DNA of 64,000 nt from Bryobacterales bacterium (lineage in GTDB: Bacteria > Acidobacteriota > Terriglobia > Bryobacterales > Bryobacteraceae): contig PMUP01000057.1 in NCBI GenBank assembly GCA_003166865.1, positions 131,831-195,830 of the forward strand, read 5' to 3'. Of this stretch, positions 60,848-64,000 are shown in pieces. Position 1 is the stretch's first letter, and the number at the start of each line of letters is the position of its first letter. A program made the translations under genes and the position numbers. Below the pieces are notes generated by a model, which did not search any database, was not told where the DNA came from, and saw only the letters and a list, made by a program, of their open reading frames with translations.

Positions 60848-61684
60848 TTACTTCCCCACCATGTGCTTAAAATCCTTCTCGTTCTCCAGGCAGTAATAAT
60901 CCAGCAGCTCGCTATCCAGCACCAGTGGCTCGGTGAGCTTTACCGTCCACGGCGCGGTGTAGGTCTTCGGATCGTCCACCGTGATTTCGATTTCCAGAGT
61001 TCCGTAGTTCGGACGCCGGATTTTCTCCGTCACTTTCGCGGCGTTGGTCAGAGGGTTCCCGTCCGAGTCCAGCCACAGATCGTCGCGGAAGCCGATGCTG
61101 TGGACCACCAGGGCGTCTTCTTCCCACTTGGCCGTCGAATAGCCGTTCCAGGTCGGGTTCGGATCCACAGGCAAGGGCCGCCCATCGGTGAAGATCTGGC
61201 GATATTGCATATTGCGTTCGGTCAGGATGATCACACGATCCGGAACTTGGTAGATCCTCTTGTAATAGTCATCCGTCCAAATTCTGAGAGCCCCTCGCGG
61301 CATGCAACGGACGTTGGGATCGTCTTTGGCATTGTCCGCTCTCCGTTTTTTGACCAGCTCGGCCGCCCACGGCTGATAGGGCAAGCCCCCCTTCAGACTG
61401 CGGGCGATGTTCAGAAACTCCCAACTTAGTTGTAAGTCCGTGCAGTGCGCGCCGCAAGGCGGACCGATTGTTAGCCATCCCCACATTCCAGAGAGATCCG
61501 GCTTGCCGTCGGAGGTGTGCGGCGCGGGCGCGGAGAGGTTGGGCTTGCCGTCGGGCGTGCGCGGCACCGCGGAAGTCGGGTAATCCAGCCACTGCGCGAA
61601 CAAGGCCGGTGGGACCACGGCCATGATCGATATAGCTAGGATCAATGCTGCCGCCGCATGGTACGAGCACAATCGACTTGGCAT
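60848..61684 (-). CDS. Secreted acidobacterial protein, paralogue of 47913-48749
   Basis: A 278-residue exported protein. A signal peptide (1-30) is followed by TPDGKPNLSAPAPHTSDGKP (two TPDGKPxL-type motifs), and a domain with YQVPDRVIILTERNMQYRQI, TDGRPLPVDPNPTWNGYSTA, KWEEDALVVHSIGFRDDLWL and DPKTYTAPWTV. The C-terminus EKDFKHMVGK equals that of the paralogue (KDLQHLVGK). Despite only moderate identity, order and length of the segments agree. The function is unknown. It lies 147 bp downstream of the sulfatase gene on the same strand. Confidence 0.8.
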   Translation of the reverse strand: MPSRLCSYHAAAALILAISIMAVVPPALFAQWLDYPTSAVPRTPDGKPNLSAPAPHTSDGKPDLSGMWGWLTIGPPCGAHCTDLQLSWEFLNIARSLKGGLPYQPWAAELVKKRRADNAKDDPNVRCMPRGALRIWTDDYYKRIYQVPDRVIILTERNMQYRQIFTDGRPLPVDPNPTWNGYSTAKWEEDALVVHSIGFRDDLWLDSDGNPLTNAAKVTEKIRRPNYGTLEIEITVDDPKTYTAPWTVKLTEPLVLDSELLDYYCLENEKDFKHMVGK

Positions 61685-61796
61685 GAGCCTGCCTTCCTCC
61701 CGCGTCTCTTAAATCTTAGTGCCTTACGCACGCCGCGTGTCAAGGCGAGAGGCGCATCCGAGCCAACCTGCCGCTGGAGCCCGCGACCCGGGAGGA

Positions 61797-61823
61797 CACT
61801 CGCCGTTGGGGCACCGCGCCACG
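61797..61823. repeat. 27-bp copy of a topA segment
   Basis: Bases 61797-61823 in the spacer after the sulfatase gene match bases 63399-63425 inside topA at 26 of 27 positions, in the same orientation. The topA copy encodes the zinc-finger part VAQCPNGE. The match is too long for chance, so the spacer copy is likely a fragment duplicated when the sulfatase gene was placed beside topA. Confidence 0.75.
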
Positions 61824-61831
61824 GTGTGCCC

Positions 61832-63298
61832 TCAGCGAGGTTTGGTCGGCGTGTTGGGCGGATCGGGATTGTCCGCCTTGCCGCTTGTCTTCGGAGTGCC
61901 AATGTGGTCGGCAAGCTCATCACCTGTGAAATTGCTGGTGGAACTCGCATCAATCTCCGGCAACATAGTTGCGTTCCATTCGTGCCACTCCGCCACAATG
62001 CGGCTATACACATCGCTGTGGCGCTCCTTCAGGTTGGCACGCTCCATCGGATCGTCAACGACGTTGAACAGAAACGTGTTGCCGAGAATCTTCAGATACT
62101 TGTAATCGCCGTCTCGCGCCGCTCGCTGTGCATTCGCCTTATAACGCCAGAAGAGTTTGCGCTCGACTGGTGCTGCATTCTGCGCGAGCATTGGCAGCAG
62201 GTTGATGCCGTCAGGCTGGAAAGCCGGATCGGGTGTGATGCCCGCGGCCGCCAGCAGCGTGGGCATCCAATCCATGCTGATCGCTACCTGATCTGTCGTT
62301 CGACCCTGTGGAATGCGCGCTGGCCATGAAACGATGGCTGGTATCCGCAGTCCCCCTTCCAGCAGTTCAGTCTTCCGGCCAGTAAAAGGCCACGTATCCG
62401 CGAATCGTTCCCCGCCGTTGTCGCTGGTGAAAATGACGATTGTGTTTTCCGCCAAACCCCTTGCCTCCAGCGCCTCAAGAACGCGGCCTATCTGGAGATC
62501 CATGGCCTGGATCATGCGCTGATAAGTTTTCTGCGTGCCGCCGTCGAAATCACGCAAGTTCGTTGACCGGAGACGGTTCGATTCCGCCTCATCACCGGGC
62601 GCTTCCCACGGCCAGTGCGGCGCGTTGAAATGCAGACTTATTAGAAAGGGACGGCCTGATTTCGCATATCCATCGACGACGTCTACAGCACGACTGCCAA
62701 GCATATCCGTCAGATAATCCATCTGGTGCACCTCGACGTCGTCGTCCCACAAATCCTCCTTTTGGTCCGTTCCTCGGTGGGTATAGTAGTCAACGGCGCC
62801 CCCGCGAAATCCATAGAAATGGTCGTAACCGCTCTGCAGAGGGCCGAATTTTGGGAGCACGCCCAGGTGCCACTTTCCGAGTAATGTCGTTCCGTAGCCG
62901 CCTTTCTTCAACAAAGACGGCAAGGTGGGCTGGTCCGGTGGCAGACCGACATTGCGGCTGACAGATAACGGCTCCTCCAACCCGATTGGCAGCCGGTACT
63001 GGTAGCGGCCCGTGATTAACGCGGTTCGAGTTGCGGAACAGACCGCTGAATTTGCGTAGGCCTGTAGGAACCGCACGCCCTTCGCTGCCAGGCCATCGAT
63101 GTTTGGCGTGGAGACATCGGGGCGTCCGTAGCACGATACGTCGGCATAGCCGAGATCATCGGCCATTATGAAGACCAGGTTCGGGGGGCCAGATACGCGC
63201 TGCCCGAATGCATTGTCAACGTGCGATGCAAGTGCAATCGTCCCGAGTGCCGCGCTACGCAGCAGCGTACGACGGGTCACGTCATTCGGAATTTCCAT
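61832..63298 (-). CDS. Tat-exported sulfatase (arylsulfatase family)
   Basis: A 488-residue type I sulfatase hydrolysing sulfate esters. A twin-arginine signal (TRRTLLRSAALGTIALASH, 8-26) fits export of a folded enzyme. Metal ligands D47 and D48 are in VFIMADDLGYADVSCYGRPD, and the formylglycine cysteine is C87 in the motif CSATR (87-91), a CxAxR variant of CxPxR. GTTLLGKWHLG and FTSDNGGERF complete the active site. A formylglycine-generating enzyme is not seen in the window. ATG at 63298 was chosen; an upstream ATG adds a non-conserved lead. The gene follows topA by 57 bp. Confidence 0.92.
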   Translation of the reverse strand: MEIPNDVTRRTLLRSAALGTIALASHVDNAFGQRVSGPPNLVFIMADDLGYADVSCYGRPDVSTPNIDGLAAKGVRFLQAYANSAVCSATRTALITGRYQYRLPIGLEEPLSVSRNVGLPPDQPTLPSLLKKGGYGTTLLGKWHLGVLPKFGPLQSGYDHFYGFRGGAVDYYTHRGTDQKEDLWDDDVEVHQMDYLTDMLGSRAVDVVDGYAKSGRPFLISLHFNAPHWPWEAPGDEAESNRLRSTNLRDFDGGTQKTYQRMIQAMDLQIGRVLEALEARGLAENTIVIFTSDNGGERFADTWPFTGRKTELLEGGLRIPAIVSWPARIPQGRTTDQVAISMDWMPTLLAAAGITPDPAFQPDGINLLPMLAQNAAPVERKLFWRYKANAQRAARDGDYKYLKILGNTFLFNVVDDPMERANLKERHSDVYSRIVAEWHEWNATMLPEIDASSTSNFTGDELADHIGTPKTSGKADNPDPPNTPTKPR

Positions 63299-63355
63299 GT
63301 GAGTCTGCTGGATCGCCCGAATTATAGCGCAGGCCATGCAGCGAATTAACGCTGC

Positions 63356-64000
63356 TTACGCCGTGGCTTCCACTTGCGGGAGCGGCCGTTTGTATTTGCA
63401 CTCGCCGTTGGGGCACTGCGCCACGCCGCCGGCCTTGAGCCATTTTTCGACCAGGTAGCTCGATCCGCAGTCGGGACACTTCTCGGCAAGGGGCTTGCCC
63501 CACGCCACGAAGTCGCACTCCGGATACCGGTTGCACCCATAGAACGTCTTGCCGCGCTTGGAACGCCGCTCCACCACTTGTCCTTCCGAACAGTTGGGGC
63601 AGGGAACCCCGATGGTCTTCTGCTTGACGAACTTGCATTTCGGATAGTTGCTACAAGCCGTGAACTCGCCGAATCGCCCGTGCTTCAACACCATATTATT
63701 GCCGCACTGGGGGCACTTCTCTTCGAGCGGGACGTCCGATTTTTTCTGCTCGCCGCCGATCTGCTTGGTGGTCTTGCAATCCGGATATCCGGAGCACGCG
63801 TAGAATTGGCCGAAGCGGCCCTTCTTGAGCACCATCGGCCGGCCGCAGTTCTCGCAATATTCCGGGGCATCCTGTTCGGTAAGGTCCGCTTTGTCGACGT
63901 CCGGCAGGTCCACCGTTAACTCGCGCGTGTTTGTGCACGCTGGCTCGCCCTCGGCATTCTTTTCGTTGTAGCCGGTGCAGGCGATGAAGCTGCCGTGCCG
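63356..64000 (-). CDS. topA: DNA topoisomerase I, C-terminal zinc-finger region (5' end outside window)
   Basis: The last 214 residues of type IA topoisomerase I, which relaxes negative supercoils. The frame is open to the window's edge, so the catalytic part lies outside. Four C-terminal zinc ribbons (Topoisom_I_Zn) are visible: CENCGRPMVLKKGRFGQFYA, CPQCGNNMVLKHGRFGEFTA, CPNCSEGQVVERRSKRGKTF and CPDCGSSYLVEKWLKAGGVA, each followed by a second cysteine pair such as CSGYPDCK or CNRYPECD. These domains bind single-stranded DNA. The last cysteine pair CPNGECKYK is where a spacer copy of 27 bp comes from. Confidence 0.95.
   Translation of the reverse strand, partial: RHGSFIACTGYNEKNAEGEPACTNTRELTVDLPDVDKADLTEQDAPEYCENCGRPMVLKKGRFGQFYACSGYPDCKTTKQIGGEQKKSDVPLEEKCPQCGNNMVLKHGRFGEFTACSNYPKCKFVKQKTIGVPCPNCSEGQVVERRSKRGKTFYGCNRYPECDFVAWGKPLAEKCPDCGSSYLVEKWLKAGGVAQCPNGECKYKRPLPQVEATA

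Noticed and set aside
1..64000. CRISPR arrays, rRNA/tRNA genes, IS elements, prophage
   Set aside because: No direct-repeat/spacer array, no tRNA-like cloverleaf, and no transposase or phage structural gene was recognised by eye. A covariance search would be needed to exclude small RNAs.

Overview
The window looks like chromosome of an acidobacterium, most likely order Bryobacterales (Solibacter relatives). DNA is GC-rich. One secreted hydrolase (27570-29396) ends in a domain I recognise as the TIGR03437 C-terminal domain known mainly from Solibacter-type genomes, and 36072-37082 is a VWFA-related protein of the acidobacterial type. Further hints are several secreted proteins with carboxypeptidase-regulatory-like repeats, a divergent PadR gene, many TTG/GTG starts and menaquinone made by the futalosine route (mqnA/mqnC). 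This assignment is inference from families, not from a 16S gene. I saw no rRNA, tRNA, CRISPR array, intact IS element or prophage.

Layout. 1-8.5 kb: end of a sirohaem nitrite/sulfite reductase, an SDR plus Clp-like AAA+ pair, a stretch of decayed genes (2972-5583), a sulfotransferase/serine-hydrolase pair and a lone cytochrome oxidase subunit III. 8.5-12 kb: a zinc-ribbon membrane protein, TPR protein and N-acetyltransferase operon. 12-20 kb: an antitoxin relic, mpg, the overlapping thpR-plsY-gpsA operon, and a phosphatase operon whose convergent end is fused into a truncated zinc-finger gene. 20-27.6 kb: a HEPN two-gene module, mqnA-mqnC, folE with two PTPS-fold paralogues, a ResA-like thioredoxin, a small protein/nucleotidyltransferase pair and glcD. 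27.6-35 kb: TIGR03437 lipase-like protein, clpP, an undecaprenyl-phosphate sugar transferase, a PyrE-like phosphoribosyltransferase, cytochrome P460 and a glycogen debranching enzyme. 35-47 kb: TonB-like, beta-barrel, VWA, a giant unknown secreted protein, tricorn-like protease, YhhQ, patatin, Uma2 and Ku. 47-64 kb: paralogous acidobacterial secreted proteins, PadR, an ABC exporter, DoxX, a GH63-like hydrolase, a CarboxypepD-repeat protein, a dehalogenase-like Tat hydrolase, a sulfatase and the 3' end of topA.

How genes work together. Tight operons are shown by 4-bp ATGA or 1-bp overlaps: thpR-plsY-gpsA (phospholipid precursor supply), mqnA-mqnC, folE-PTPS, resA-like/87-aa/NTase/glcD. Central metabolism (menaquinone, pterin, glycolate, glycerophospholipid, glycogen) is mixed with small accessory modules. 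The best candidates for an undescribed system are the HEPN + 127-aa pair (20097-20872) and the 87-aa + nucleotidyltransferase pair (25297-26144). A PTPS paralogue with its catalytic cysteine replaced by alanine (24261-24677) and a one-ring Clp-type ATPase carrying a ClpP-type LGF loop (569-1822) also deserve attention.
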